42,604 bases of DNA, from assembly GCA_035647435.1 (NCBI GenBank), contig DASRNM010000050.1, forward strand, positions 1 through 42,604, given 5' to 3'. This stretch comes from JAAZFZ01 sp035647435. GTDB lineage: Bacteria > Bacillota > Clostridia > Oscillospirales > Acutalibacteraceae. Within the stretch, counting starts at the first letter, position 1. Every line of letters starts with the position of its first letter. Position numbers and translations under genes: made by a program. Of this stretch, positions 17,005-26,671 are shown one piece after another. The notes under the pieces were generated by a model. The model made no database searches and was not told the DNA's origin. It saw only the letters and a list, made by a program, of their open reading frames with translations.

Positions 17005-19068
17005 TTATAAAACACCTCTATAATATAATCCCCTTGTGAATTCACCCGAAGGGGATTCGCCCGACAGAAAAGAATCGATTATTCTTTGACACTCCGCTTT
17101 TGTTTCAATCGTAAAGTAAAGTGTTATAAAGTCCATGTTTTGAATTTCCCTTAGCCTGTCAGCCATATAAATCGGACGGGAATTGAGAACCTCGGAAAAT
17201 CCGTTATTGCAAGTTATAGGGAAAACGATTCCCTTTCTATCTGTCAAAGAGCTTTTGCCATCGCATTGTGCGCAAGTCTTTGCGTTTTTATTAGGGCAGT
17301 TTCGTGTGAGCATTAAGGGGATTGAGCCGTAAGCAATAATTCCTCTTGGCAGTTCGCCCGTAAAGGTCGTAGCTTGTTGCAAAGTGGACTCAATGCTTAT
17401 CAATGCCTCATCTGCACCCAAGTTTTTAAAAAATTCGAGGGATTGAGAGTTATATATATTCATCCCAAACCCGGCATGGGTTTTCATTCCCTCGTCTTTT
17501 GCTAATTTAAATCCGTCAAGAGTGCCCACGCAACAAGAGGTAACGCCCGCTTCCTTTGCTCTTTTAATTTGAGATTTTATTGTTTCGCTTGTTCCCATTA
17601 TTCCTCTCGGGATTTCAACCGATACTTGCAAATCTTTAGATAAAAGGGTTTCAAGTTCTTTACTTGAGGTTGAAAGGGGAACGGTTATTTTGCCTATATT
17701 GTCAAGATTTTCAGGTATTTGAGAGACATCGCCAAAACGACAATAAAGCTTCATTTTTTTTGCTTTGTGCTCTTTTAAAGTTTTAATGTTGTTAGCATAA
17801 AAGGGGATTGGCTCGGTTTGAGCCAGCCTTTTCTCAAGAGCATCAAGCGCTTCCCGCCTTAAAGCATTTATAGCCGAAACAGGAACATTCACTCCGTCGT
17901 CAAGTAGGATTTCCATGTCTTGTGTATAAAACATTGTGCCGCCGCACTTCTTGAGCTGTTTTTCAATAGTCTGTTTAGTGATAGGTTTATTTAATGCCTT
18001 TTCTACAATTGTTTCAGAAGATACAAAAATACTTTTTCCGTTAGCTTTTGCTGACAGTGAAAGCGCCTCACCCTGTATGCAAGTTAAAGCGAACTCAATG
18101 CCTGTAATTTGTGGTTCTTTTTCATATAGCTTTGCAAGACGCGAAAAAACAGGATTGGCCGCCACAACATCCTCGTGTTGTCTTGTGCCAAACATTTCTT
18201 TGCCTCTTTTAGAAAGATAATAGCCGTCAGTAAAACCTGAACGAGAAAAAACGCTTTTAAGGTCAAACAAATCTTCATCATTTAGCTCGTTTTCAAGAGC
18301 CTTTCGGCAAGCGGTAACTGCCGCCGCAACATATTCAGGTCTTTTCATTCGACCTTCAATTTTTAAAGATGTGACACAATCAAACGCCTTATCATTTAAA
18401 TTTGTTATCAGGGATAAATCTTTAAGACTCAAATCATAACCAGTGCCATTTTCAACCGAAAAAGGTAGGCGACATGGTTGCGCGCAAAACCCTCGATTTC
18501 CGCTGCGTGAGCCGAGCATAGCGCTCATGTAGCATTGCCCAGACAAGGACATACATTGAGCGCCGTGAACAAACATTTCAAGCTCAATGTCACTGCCATT
18601 GCTTATTTCTTGAATTTCATCAGCCGAAATTTCCCTTGGCAACACAACTCTTTTAAAGCCTAACTCATAAAGTTCATTGACACCCTCGAGTGTTTGAACT
18701 GACATTTGAGTTGAGGCATGCAAAGGTAAAGCCGGCGCAATAGATAAAGCTAAGTGCGCCAACCCTAAATCCTGCACAATAAGTGCATCAACACCTATTG
18801 CGCAGGCATGTTCTATTATTGAAACCGCTGTTTTAAGCTCATCGTCGCTTACAATTGTGTTGAGAGTTAAGTAAAGCTTAACATCCCTTGCGTGGCAATA
18901 ACCGACAGCCTGCTCAAGTTCATTTTTATCAAAGTTATCTGCTTTTGCACGGGCATTCAAATCCTTGCCACCGAGATAAACGGCATCAGCTCCGCACCTG
19001 ACTGCGGCAACAAGTGATTCATATGTTCCTGCCGGGGCAAGAATTTCAGTTTTAATTTTGTTGTTCAT
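17005..19068 (-). CDS. U32-family peptidase-like protein with DUF3656 (RlhA-like)
   Basis: A 687-residue protein. The N-terminal U32 domain is clear: LAPAGTYESLVAAVRCGADAVYLGG (split, residues about 10-34), MFVHGAQCMSLSGQC (about 165-179) and RGFCAQPCRLP (about 192-202). A second U32-like Cys cluster, NCPNKNAKTCAQC, lies near 604-616. Length and two-part layout match RlhA (YdcP), which with iron-sulfur chemistry hydroxylates a 23S rRNA cytidine; the related TrhP makes 5-hydroxyuridine in tRNA. Older annotations as collagenase or protease are therefore doubtful. Substrate is not decidable here. Its ATG shares one base with the zapA stop (TAATG), so the two are translationally coupled. Confidence 0.88.
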   Translation of the reverse strand: MNNKIKTEILAPAGTYESLVAAVRCGADAVYLGGKDLNARAKADNFDKNELEQAVGYCHARDVKLYLTLNTIVSDDELKTAVSIIEHACAIGVDALIVQDLGLAHLALSIAPALPLHASTQMSVQTLEGVNELYELGFKRVVLPREISADEIQEISNGSDIELEMFVHGAQCMSLSGQCYMSAMLGSRSGNRGFCAQPCRLPFSVENGTGYDLSLKDLSLITNLNDKAFDCVTSLKIEGRMKRPEYVAAAVTACRKALENELNDEDLFDLKSVFSRSGFTDGYYLSKRGKEMFGTRQHEDVVAANPVFSRLAKLYEKEPQITGIEFALTCIQGEALSLSAKANGKSIFVSSETIVEKALNKPITKQTIEKQLKKCGGTMFYTQDMEILLDDGVNVPVSAINALRREALDALEKRLAQTEPIPFYANNIKTLKEHKAKKMKLYCRFGDVSQIPENLDNIGKITVPLSTSSKELETLLSKDLQVSVEIPRGIMGTSETIKSQIKRAKEAGVTSCCVGTLDGFKLAKDEGMKTHAGFGMNIYNSQSLEFFKNLGADEALISIESTLQQATTFTGELPRGIIAYGSIPLMLTRNCPNKNAKTCAQCDGKSSLTDRKGIVFPITCNNGFSEVLNSRPIYMADRLREIQNMDFITLYFTIETKAECQRIIDSFLSGESPSGEFTRGLYYRGVL

Positions 19069-19415
19069 TAGCCACCATGCTTTGCACGAAGTGACAACAG
19101 CTCTTTGCTAAGCCTCTCCGCTTCTCTTCTTGTGATTTCAGCGTCCGTTCTTGCTCTCGCTGCGTCCTCCAGATAGTCCTGAATCTGTGAACGAAGGTTT
19201 TCAGCGCTTTGCTCTGATTTTTTTGCAAGGTCAGCATATTCTAATGAGCTCAGAACTGCCGCCTGTGTGATAGAAAGACGGGGATTTTCTTTGAGCAGTT
19301 GCCTTACCTTTTCATCGAGTTCTTGGCCCAACTCCGCAACATAATCGGCATCATTATCTGTTGTAATGTAATAGTCGTTGCCGTAAATTGAAAGTTTAAC
19401 CCTGTTTTTTTCCAT
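19068..19415 (-). CDS. zapA: Cell division protein ZapA
   Basis: A 115-residue FtsZ-ring-associated protein that bundles FtsZ filaments. The N-terminal beta-strand block reads VKLSIYGNDYYITTDNDADYV (split, about 5-25), followed by a long coiled coil rich in Glu, Arg and Ala (about 45-110), as in ZapA. The start is taken as ATG at 19415 because GGAG lies ten bases upstream; an in-frame ATG six codons earlier has no suitable site. A ZapA gene just before a U32 gene is a familiar Firmicutes arrangement. Confidence 0.85.
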   Translation of the reverse strand: MEKNRVKLSIYGNDYYITTDNDADYVAELGQELDEKVRQLLKENPRLSITQAAVLSSLEYADLAKKSEQSAENLRSQIQDYLEDAARARTDAEITRREAERLSKELLSLRAKHGG

Positions 19416-19563
19416 TATATTTTCACTCCGCATCCTAAAGTTTTTAAAAACTTAATAATAACATTATACTATATCATTCAAGCCGTTAAAAGGGGATTGT
19501 ACAAAATTTTTTATTTTTGACTAAAATACTCTTGCACAGCTTTTTCCCTTACCATGAAAAACC

Positions 19564-19592
19564 TTGCAATTTTTCAACAAAAATGATATGAT
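19564..19592 (+). promoter_or_regulatory. Sigma-A-type promoter of glycogen phosphorylase
   Basis: TTGCAA (19564-19569), 17-base spacer, TATGAT (19587-19592), about 75 nt before the ATG in the divergent zapA/glgP gap. Confidence 0.6.
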
Positions 19593-19666
19593 TTTGTAAA
19601 GAATTATTTAAAAAAAGAAAATATTTGTGAATCTTGCATAAATATTGTTGTTTTTGGAGGAGTAAC

Positions 19667-22072
19667 ATGAATTACAATCTATCTAAAAAAAGAGCGAAAG
19701 AGCTTATAACAGCAAAGTTGTCTCATAATATGGGTGTAAGGCCCGAAGAGGCAACTTATGAGCATTTTTATAAAGCGGTTGCGATTATATTGAGAGAAAT
19801 GCTAGGAGCAGGCCGAAAAGATTTTCTTGACGAGAAAAAACAAAAGGGCACAAAAAAGGTCTATTACCTTTGCATGGAGTTTTTAATGGGGCGTTCCCTT
19901 AAAAACACTCTTTTTAACCTCAACCTATCGCAGGTTTTTAACGATGCACTTTCAGATTTTGGAGTAAAGGTCGAAAATCTTTATGATTGCGAACCTGACG
20001 CAGGCCTTGGCAACGGCGGGTTGGGCAGGTTGGCAGCTTGTTATCTTGACGGGCTTGCAACTCAAGGGTATCCTGCGACGGGTTACTCAATCTTGTATGA
20101 ATACGGTATATTCAGGCAAAAACTTGTTGACGGTTGGCAAACGGAGCTTCCTGATTTTTGGCTACCAGGTGGTGATGTTTGGCTTGTTCCGCTCGAAAAC
20201 AGTGCATATAACATCAACTTTGAAGGCTATGTGGAAGATGAGTGGGACGAACACTATCACCACGTCGAGCTTGTCGATTGTAAAGTCGTCAAGGCTGTGC
20301 CTTACGACATGTATGTTGCCGGCAAGGACGGGAAGGGCGTCAGCGTTTTAAGGCTGTGGAGTGCAAAGGCACCTGCAGGCATTGACATGGATATGTTCAA
20401 TCAGGGTGAATATGTCCGAGCGATTGAAGAAAAATCAATGGCAGAAGTTATCAGCAAGGTGCTCTATCCTGCAGACAGTCATCAAGAGGGCAAGAGCCTT
20501 AGGCTAAGACAACAATATTTTTTGGTGTCTGCTTCAATTCAAGACATTGTTAAGGACCATTTGAGACAATTCGCCTCGGTCGAGAATTTGCCCGAAAAGG
20601 TGGCAATTCATATTAATGACACACACCCTACAATGGCAATTGCCGAGCTTATGAGAATTTTGCTTGACGAGTGTGGCTATGGGTGGGACGATGCATGGCG
20701 TATCGTTACCTCGACCTTTGCATACACAAACCATACAGTTATGAAAGAGGCGCTTGAATGTTGGCCTGTGGACCTGTTTAAGAGGTTGTTACCTCGTATA
20801 TATCAAATAACAAAAGAGATTGATAGCCGCTACCGTAGCAGCGTTTGGGAGGCTACAAAGGACGCTGACAGGGTTGAGCGAATGGCAATAGTGTCAAACG
20901 GTGTCATAAGAATGGCAAACCTTTGTGTTGCAGCTTGCCACAGTGTCAACGGTGTGTCGGCCCTTCACAGTAACATTTTAAAAGAGAGTGTTTTTAATGA
21001 TTTTTATAATCTAACACCGCAGAAATTTAAGAATGTTACAAACGGAATTGCGCACCGGCGTTGGCTTTGTCAGGCAAACCCAGAGCTTTCTGCGCTGATA
21101 AGCGAATTGATAGGCGATAAATATGTTTATGATGCAAGCGAGCTTTCAAAGCTAAAGAAATATGCCGACGATGCATCAATCTTGTCGGAGCTTGAAAAAA
21201 TTAAACAAAATAACAAAGAAAGATTTGCTGCAAGTGTCAAAAAGTCTTCAGGTATTGTTTTGGATACGAACAGCATTTTCGATGTGCAAGTGAAGCGTTT
21301 GCATGAGTACAAGCGCCAACACATGAACGCTCTTAATATTCTTTCAAAGTATATTGCAATCAAAGAAAATCCGGGTGGCGATTTTACACCTCACACCTAT
21401 ATTTTTGGTGCTAAGGCGGCATCGGGTTATTTCATGGCGAAAAAGATAATCAGTTTTATTTGTGCTTTGGCAAACATGATAAACAATGACCCCGATGTTA
21501 AGGGGCGTTTGCAGATTTACTATGTTGAGGATTACAATGTAACTATGGCAGAAAATCTTATGCCAGCGGCGGAAATAAGTGAGCAGATTTCACTTGCAGG
21601 CACCGAGGCGAGTGGCACGGGCAACATGAAGCTCATGCTCAACGGAGCCATAACTGTAGGCACTCTTGATGGTGCTAATGTCGAGATTCACGAGGCCGTC
21701 GGTGATGAAAATATAATTATTTTTGGAATGACCACCGACGAGGTGAGAAGCCTAAGACTCAAGGGTTATTCTCCGATGGATTTTTATTCAAACAATTCTG
21801 ACATAAGAAAAGTGATTGACTTCATTAATCACAACAGCATTGACTCAAAGAGTTTCCCCGAAATAGGCGCGACAATTATTCACCATGACCCGTATATGGT
21901 TCTTGCAGATTTTGAAGACTATCGAATGGCACAGGCGAAGGCTGAAAAGTTGTGGAAGGATAAAGATGTTTGGAATCGCATGTCGCTCATGAACATTGCA
22001 TCGGCAGGCCGTTTTGCCGCCGACAGGTCAATTAATGAATATGCCTCAAAAATATGGGGTGTCAAAAAGTAA
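19667..22072 (+). CDS. glgP: Glycogen/starch/alpha-glucan phosphorylase
   Basis: A PLP enzyme releasing glucose 1-phosphate from alpha-1,4-glucans. It is 801 residues, a normal length. Visible: DAGLGNGGLGRLAACYLD (about 110-127), HINDTHPTMAIAELMR (about 311-326), VKRLHEYKRQ (about 542-551) and the PLP-lysine block EASGTGNMKLMLNGA (about 646-660). The start is ATG 19667, with GGAGGAG six bases upstream; codons further upstream in frame have no ribosome site. A dedicated promoter and terminator flank it, so it appears monocistronic. No other glycogen genes lie in the window. Confidence 0.97.
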   Translation: MNYNLSKKRAKELITAKLSHNMGVRPEEATYEHFYKAVAIILREMLGAGRKDFLDEKKQKGTKKVYYLCMEFLMGRSLKNTLFNLNLSQVFNDALSDFGVKVENLYDCEPDAGLGNGGLGRLAACYLDGLATQGYPATGYSILYEYGIFRQKLVDGWQTELPDFWLPGGDVWLVPLENSAYNINFEGYVEDEWDEHYHHVELVDCKVVKAVPYDMYVAGKDGKGVSVLRLWSAKAPAGIDMDMFNQGEYVRAIEEKSMAEVISKVLYPADSHQEGKSLRLRQQYFLVSASIQDIVKDHLRQFASVENLPEKVAIHINDTHPTMAIAELMRILLDECGYGWDDAWRIVTSTFAYTNHTVMKEALECWPVDLFKRLLPRIYQITKEIDSRYRSSVWEATKDADRVERMAIVSNGVIRMANLCVAACHSVNGVSALHSNILKESVFNDFYNLTPQKFKNVTNGIAHRRWLCQANPELSALISELIGDKYVYDASELSKLKKYADDASILSELEKIKQNNKERFAASVKKSSGIVLDTNSIFDVQVKRLHEYKRQHMNALNILSKYIAIKENPGGDFTPHTYIFGAKAASGYFMAKKIISFICALANMINNDPDVKGRLQIYYVEDYNVTMAENLMPAAEISEQISLAGTEASGTGNMKLMLNGAITVGTLDGANVEIHEAVGDENIIIFGMTTDEVRSLRLKGYSPMDFYSNNSDIRKVIDFINHNSIDSKSFPEIGATIIHHDPYMVLADFEDYRMAQAKAEKLWKDKDVWNRMSLMNIASAGRFAADRSINEYASKIWGVKK

Positions 22073-22094
22073 ATAATTAACCAAATATTTTAAG

Positions 22095-22138
22095 AATCCC
22101 CTTGCCATAAAAGGCAAGGGGATTTGTATATTTTTTTA
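22095..22138 (+). terminator. Rho-independent terminator after glgP
   Basis: AATCCCCTTGCC (22095-22106) pairs with GGCAAGGGGATT (22113-22124), a perfect 12-bp stem with a six-base loop, followed by TGTATATTTTTTTA. Nothing gene-like was seen between here and 22251. Confidence 0.9.
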
Positions 22139-22251
22139 TAATTTACGGAAGGCATTAGAGCACCACGTGTTAATTACATTATATTATTGTAGCGCCTAAT
22201 TCACTCGATATTACAAAAAGCCTTTGTGTTTTTGTTTTGTGAATCGCCCTG

Positions 22252-23370
22252 TCAACGAGACTTTGATGTGTTAGCCTCAAGAGTGCCGTCGTCAACGATA
22301 AAGGCTTGAGTTAAACAAACACCGCCGTCACCGAGGAGTTGCGCACGAACATAGTAGGTTATCTGTTCCTCATAATCGTTGATATTAATTGTGTTGCCTG
22401 TTGCAATTATCTTGCCGTTAGCAACCCATTGAATTTCACTATAGTCTTTGCCTTCGATTGATATCGTGCATTCCTGCTCGTCAACATCAACTCGAGTTAC
22501 TGAGGGGTAAATGCCCTTCGCTTTAAAGTCAGCAGGTAATTCATATTTGGGGTATCGGCTCACAGCAAAGAATGTGCCGTTTTCCATAGCCGTGCGAACA
22601 TTTTCACAGTTGTTTTCAGGCATAGCAAAAAGACTGAAGCTCGTGTCAATGTCACTTAAGGTGTGAGCGTCAGTGTTTGAGAACCCCCAAACGTTTCTGC
22701 CTGTTGGGATAAGTGATTGAAGAAGATTGTCCCAAATCACTCTGTCATGATTTGTGGGTATGTTTATTCTGTTGAATATTTCTATACCAAGACAGGAGTG
22801 ATATCTTTTGAGAAGATCCGCAAAGAAGCTGATGTTTTTCGGGTCATGTGCCCTTGAAATATCACCGCTTGCTTTAATCCAATCACCGGGGTGATTTATA
22901 AACGAAATTCCCCCAAGTTTATCAACTGCTGCAATAGGCCCTTCAAAATCGTTCTCTTTGCCCCAGATGTTTTGACCATAGTCGATAAAAAATCCGTTCA
23001 CATGGTTTTTTCTCAAAACAGCGGCATTGAGCTCAATTGCGGGTTTTACATCAGTCATGCCTCTGCCGCCCCTGTCGGTACCGTTTGTGATTTCAAGATA
23101 ACGCTCATTTGAAAGCGGAGTAGGTTTGTTAAAGATATTTATTATTTTGAGCACCGGCACTGTTTGTGGTGGCACATTCCACCCTCTGTTAACAACACCG
23201 TGGTCTGTCATTGCAAGCACGTCATACCCTTGCTCGTAATGACCTTCAATCATATCCTTAAAATCGACCTTACTATCGCTTGCTGATGAGTGTGTATGTA
23301 GACTTCCTTTGTAGATTCCCCAAGTATCCCAGTCAACAGATTTGTATGGGGAGATAATGTTCTTTTTCAT
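22252..23370 (-). CDS. PHP-domain metal-dependent phosphoesterase-like protein
   Basis: A 372-residue protein. The PHP signature opens with LHTHSSASDSKVDF (about residues 24-37; paired metal-ligand histidines), then AMTDHG (about 54-59), and later FINHPGD (about 155) and FSNTDAHTL (about 228-236), all expected metal-binding positions. The remaining C-terminal part (about 285-372) looks like a beta-sandwich extension. PHP proteins are phosphoesterases acting on nucleotides, histidinol phosphate or DNA ends; this one resembles the free-standing, often CehA-like group, and its substrate is unknown. It lies 29 nt after mutS2 with AGGAG before the ATG, so it is the likely last gene of the phoH-mutS2 run. 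Confidence 0.8.
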   Translation of the reverse strand: MKKNIISPYKSVDWDTWGIYKGSLHTHSSASDSKVDFKDMIEGHYEQGYDVLAMTDHGVVNRGWNVPPQTVPVLKIINIFNKPTPLSNERYLEITNGTDRGGRGMTDVKPAIELNAAVLRKNHVNGFFIDYGQNIWGKENDFEGPIAAVDKLGGISFINHPGDWIKASGDISRAHDPKNISFFADLLKRYHSCLGIEIFNRINIPTNHDRVIWDNLLQSLIPTGRNVWGFSNTDAHTLSDIDTSFSLFAMPENNCENVRTAMENGTFFAVSRYPKYELPADFKAKGIYPSVTRVDVDEQECTISIEGKDYSEIQWVANGKIIATGNTININDYEEQITYYVRAQLLGDGGVCLTQAFIVDDGTLEANTSKSR

Positions 23371-23399
23371 AAAAAACGCTCCTTGTTTTGTAATTTTTC

Positions 23400-25799
23400 T
23401 TATTTTAATTCGACAATTGTGACCCCGTCTTCACCCTCACCAAAAATTCCAAGCCGATGGCTTTTGACAAAAGAGCAGGTCCTTAAATATTTTTGAACAG
23501 CCGAACGCAGGGCGCCCGTACCTTTGCCATGCACAACTGTGAATTCGTTTATGCTTGTTCTTAAAGCGGAATCAATAAATCTATCAAGCTCAATAATGCA
23601 ATCGTCAACTGTCATGCCTCTTAAATCAAGCTTTGTTGGAGCGGCCATAGTAGAAATACTGTCAAAATTGCTTTTTTTGCGCTTGCCACCCGTGTCGGTT
23701 CTTTTTTGGGGACTCTCAACGAGTCTCAAACCCTCAAGCTTAACCCTTGTTTTAAGTATGCCTGCCTGCACTTCGACCATGTTGCTTTTGTCGGGCAGGG
23801 AAATAACATCTGCCTGCCCGCCGAGCTCTAAAACGACAACGGTGTCGCCAATCATTAGGGGGCGTGGTAGCGTGTATTCTTCATCAAAATCAATTGGGGC
23901 GACCACAGGGTCTGTGGCAGCATCAACAGCCTCAAGTGAGCGTTTGATCGACGCGCGTGCCCTTTTTGTAAGGGCAGCAACATCATTTGTTTTATCTTTT
24001 TCTTTTTTGAGCTTTTCAAGTTCTTGCATGAGTGCATACGCTTCACGCTTAGCTTTTTCAGTAATTTTCAAAGCCTGAGCTTTTGCGTTTTCAAACTCCT
24101 TGTCACGCAAAGCATTGGCCTTTTCCTTTGCCTGCTTAGCTTTTTCAAGCTCTGAGTTAGCGAGAGTTGTCATTTTTTCTGCAATCATTTTTTCTTTTTC
24201 AAGGTTTAATCGACTCTCCTCAAGTTTATCGATAACATCCTCAAACATGACATTTTGAGAGCTAACAAGCTCCCTTGCCCTGTCAACTGTGCTTTTGTTC
24301 ATGCCAAGCCTTTCGGAAATGGCAAAGGCGTTTGAACGCCCCGGCACGCCGATTAAAAGTTTGTATGTGGGTTTAAGGGTATTTATATCAAAATCGCAGC
24401 AACCGTTTTCAACCCTATCGGTTTCAAGCGCATAGGCTTTCAGTTCTGCATAGTGCGTTGTCGCCGCAATTTTTGCGCCCTTTGCATTTATAGTTTCAAG
24501 CACTGACATTGCAAGCGCTGCACCCTCAATTGGGTCTGTTCCTGCACCGAGCTCATCAATAAGCACAAGGCTTTTATCATTGGCTTTGTCTATAATTCTA
24601 ATTATATTTGTCATATGCGATGAAAAAGTAGATAGTGACTGTTCAATGGATTGCTCATCGCCAATGTCTGCTAAAACATGCTCAAAAACAGAAATATGGC
24701 TTTGGTCCTTTGCGGGTATCATCAGCCCGCACATAGACATCAAAGTTAGAAGCCCGATTGTTTTTATTGAAACAGTTTTACCGCCCGTGTTAGGGCCGGT
24801 GATAACGAGCGTGTCAAAACTCTCACCCAATGAAATGTCCACAGGGACAACATCGTCTTTGTTTATTAAAGGGTGTCTTGCTGCCCTCAGGTTAATTTTA
24901 CCTTCGTTGTTTAATTCGGGTACACTTGCGTTCATATCGTATGCCAAATGCGCCTTTGCAAAAATCACGTTGAGTTCGACAGCACATTCATAGCTTGACT
25001 TAATGCTTTGTGCGAAACCACCTGCCATGACCGAAAGCTCGTATAAAATTCTTTCGATTTCTTCCCGTTCTTTGCTTTCAAGCACTTTAATTTCGTTGTT
25101 CGCCTCAACAACGGGCATCGGTTCAATAAATATTGTTGAGCCGCTCGACGAGGTGTCGTGCACAAGCCCGGGTACATTTGACCTGTGTTCGCTTTTCACA
25201 GGGATAACATATCGACCGTTGCGCAGGGTAACAATGTTCTCCTGCAAATATTTCGAATATTTTTGCGAGCGCGTGAACTTATCAAGTTGTTCGCGCACTT
25301 TTGATTCTTGAATTCGGATCTTTCTCCTTATATCATAAAGAGCCGCAGAGGCATTATCTGCCATTTCCTCTTCAGAAATAATCGCATTGTTGATAGTATC
25401 CTCAAGATATTTATTAGGTGAAAGAGCGCCAAAGAAAACATCAAGCACGGTGTCAACACCCGAATTGGTGCTTCTCCAATGCTCAATGCCTCTAATTATT
25501 TTGAGAACCGATGAAATGTCGAGCAGTTCACGCATTGATAGAATGCTCCCTGCGTCTGCTCTTGAAAGCGAATTGTTTATGTTTTTAAGCCCACCGAAAG
25601 AGGGGCCGCCAAACCTTGCGAGCATCATGTGCGCATCTCTTGTTTGCACCAGTAGAGTTTCTGCCATTTCAAGAGAGCTTTGGGGTTCTATATTAAAAAT
25701 CATTTCTCGAGCATCTTCACAGGCCGTGTATTCGCACAGCCTTTCAAGAATTTTATCAATTTCAAGTGCTTTAAAATGTTTGTTTTCTTTTATGTTCAT
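23400..25799 (-). CDS. mutS2: MutS2 / RqcU-type Smr endonuclease-ATPase
   Basis: A 799-residue MutS-related ATPase without the mismatch-recognition domain. Order: core/lever helices (1 to about 290), ATPase domain with Walker A GPNTGGKT (about 331-338) and DELGAGTDPIEGAALA (about 413-428), a long coiled coil (about 515-620), an SH3-like/KOW-type segment (about 640-690), and a C-terminal Smr domain with LDLRGMTVDDCI (about 724) and VHGKGTGALR (about 764-773). In Bacillus subtilis MutS2 binds collided ribosomes; in Helicobacter it restrains recombination. It lies 11 nt after recO. Confidence 0.96.
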   Translation of the reverse strand: MNIKENKHFKALEIDKILERLCEYTACEDAREMIFNIEPQSSLEMAETLLVQTRDAHMMLARFGGPSFGGLKNINNSLSRADAGSILSMRELLDISSVLKIIRGIEHWRSTNSGVDTVLDVFFGALSPNKYLEDTINNAIISEEEMADNASAALYDIRRKIRIQESKVREQLDKFTRSQKYSKYLQENIVTLRNGRYVIPVKSEHRSNVPGLVHDTSSSGSTIFIEPMPVVEANNEIKVLESKEREEIERILYELSVMAGGFAQSIKSSYECAVELNVIFAKAHLAYDMNASVPELNNEGKINLRAARHPLINKDDVVPVDISLGESFDTLVITGPNTGGKTVSIKTIGLLTLMSMCGLMIPAKDQSHISVFEHVLADIGDEQSIEQSLSTFSSHMTNIIRIIDKANDKSLVLIDELGAGTDPIEGAALAMSVLETINAKGAKIAATTHYAELKAYALETDRVENGCCDFDINTLKPTYKLLIGVPGRSNAFAISERLGMNKSTVDRARELVSSQNVMFEDVIDKLEESRLNLEKEKMIAEKMTTLANSELEKAKQAKEKANALRDKEFENAKAQALKITEKAKREAYALMQELEKLKKEKDKTNDVAALTKRARASIKRSLEAVDAATDPVVAPIDFDEEYTLPRPLMIGDTVVVLELGGQADVISLPDKSNMVEVQAGILKTRVKLEGLRLVESPQKRTDTGGKRKKSNFDSISTMAAPTKLDLRGMTVDDCIIELDRFIDSALRTSINEFTVVHGKGTGALRSAVQKYLRTCSFVKSHRLGIFGEGEDGVTIVELK

Positions 25800-25810
25800 A
25801 TGTTTCTCCG

Positions 25811-26548
25811 TTACAAAAGCTGTTTATAAAAACTTAAGGTTTTAAAACCTCTGCCAATCTGATTCATTAGATAGTTTTCGGTTATTGATGAGAGAGCGTC
25901 AAGGTTTTCGTTCGATAGTGAAAAACTATAAATTCTTTCAAACTCACTCAAGCAGATGTGCCGCATTGCGGTTACAATGCCCATACCTATAGGAGTTGTG
26001 TTTTGGTTATTATCACATTCCGAGCAGTGAAGCAGACCGTTTTGCATATCGAAACACATAAACTTGTCCTTGTATTTGCCACAATTCTCACAGGCAACCA
26101 GGTTTGGCATATAACCTGCAATTGAAACGAGCCTTAGCTCCGTCACGGCTTTTATTAACGGCTGAGGTCTTTTCCCACCAGAGAGCAAGCTCAAGGAGTT
26201 TAAAAAAAGCCTTAAATATTCATCCGCATTGTCAGATTCGGGGGCAACTTCAAGGGCAAGTTCACAAAAATATTGAGCGAGCGCGAGCCGCTCAATATTT
26301 TCTCTGAGTTTAAAAAAAATCTCAATCGGTTGCGATTCATCTATTATGTATGCATTCCTGCTTTTATAAAACGAAAAGCGGGAATAGCTTAAAAGTTGAG
26401 TTGAACATTGAAAACTGCTTTTCAGTTTTTTTGCGCCTCTAACAAATGCCCGAATAAGTCCGTATTCACGAGTGAGCACGGTAACAAGCCTGTCATTTTC
26501 GCCTGTTGCCGTCTCCTTTATCACCAGGCCATCTGTTTTTAGGTGCAT
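25811..26548 (-). CDS. recO: DNA repair protein RecO
   Basis: A recombination mediator that loads RecA on SSB-coated DNA with RecR. It has 245 residues: an N-terminal OB fold with TDGLVIKETATGENDRLVTV (split, residues about 4-23), a helical domain, and a zinc finger formed by CENCGKYK and, about 16 residues later, CSEC (about residues 147-175). The start is ATG 26548, supported by GAGGAGG about ten bases upstream; the longer open frame lacks such a site. The start lies inside the yqzL-like gene in another frame, so translation is probably coupled. Confidence 0.93.
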   Translation of the reverse strand: MHLKTDGLVIKETATGENDRLVTVLTREYGLIRAFVRGAKKLKSSFQCSTQLLSYSRFSFYKSRNAYIIDESQPIEIFFKLRENIERLALAQYFCELALEVAPESDNADEYLRLFLNSLSLLSGGKRPQPLIKAVTELRLVSIAGYMPNLVACENCGKYKDKFMCFDMQNGLLHCSECDNNQNTTPIGMGIVTAMRHICLSEFERIYSFSLSNENLDALSSITENYLMNQIGRGFKTLSFYKQLL

Positions 26549-26648
26549 GGTGCTTTTCCTCCTCAGAGTGTAATGAACAAAACTCAAGGTAGTCCTCGAT
26601 ACTTCCGCTCCTTGTGAATTTGTTCCAGGTTTCTTGTCTGTTTTTCAT
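26493..26648 (-). CDS. yqzL: YqzL-like small protein (51 residues)
   Basis: A short gene between era and recO. It reads MKNRQETWNKFTRSGSIEDY followed by LEFCSLHSEEEKHH and a basic tail. The pattern W-x2-F-x2-[ST]-G-x-I-x2-Y-L fits the YqzL-like family, whose gene occupies exactly this place in Bacillus subtilis (era-yqzL-recO). GGGGGTG precedes the ATG. It overlaps the recO start by 56 nt in a different frame; the recO ribosome site lies within its coding sequence. Function is unknown in all relatives. The call rests on both motif and synteny. Confidence 0.75.
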   Translation of the reverse strand: MKNRQETWNKFTRSGSIEDYLEFCSLHSEEEKHHAPKNRWPGDKGDGNRRK

Positions 26649-26671
26649 AACGCACCCCCGAAAGAAATATT

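Noticed and set aside
17005..19068. Annotation of the U32 protein as a collagenase or protease
   Set aside because: Length, DUF3656-type layout and Cys clusters fit RlhA/TrhP-type RNA hydroxylation; no protease active site is evident.
23524..25845. Several plus-strand frames of 100-180 codons opposite mutS2
   Set aside because: Antisense to a well-conserved gene in regular codon register; low-complexity Ser/Leu products.
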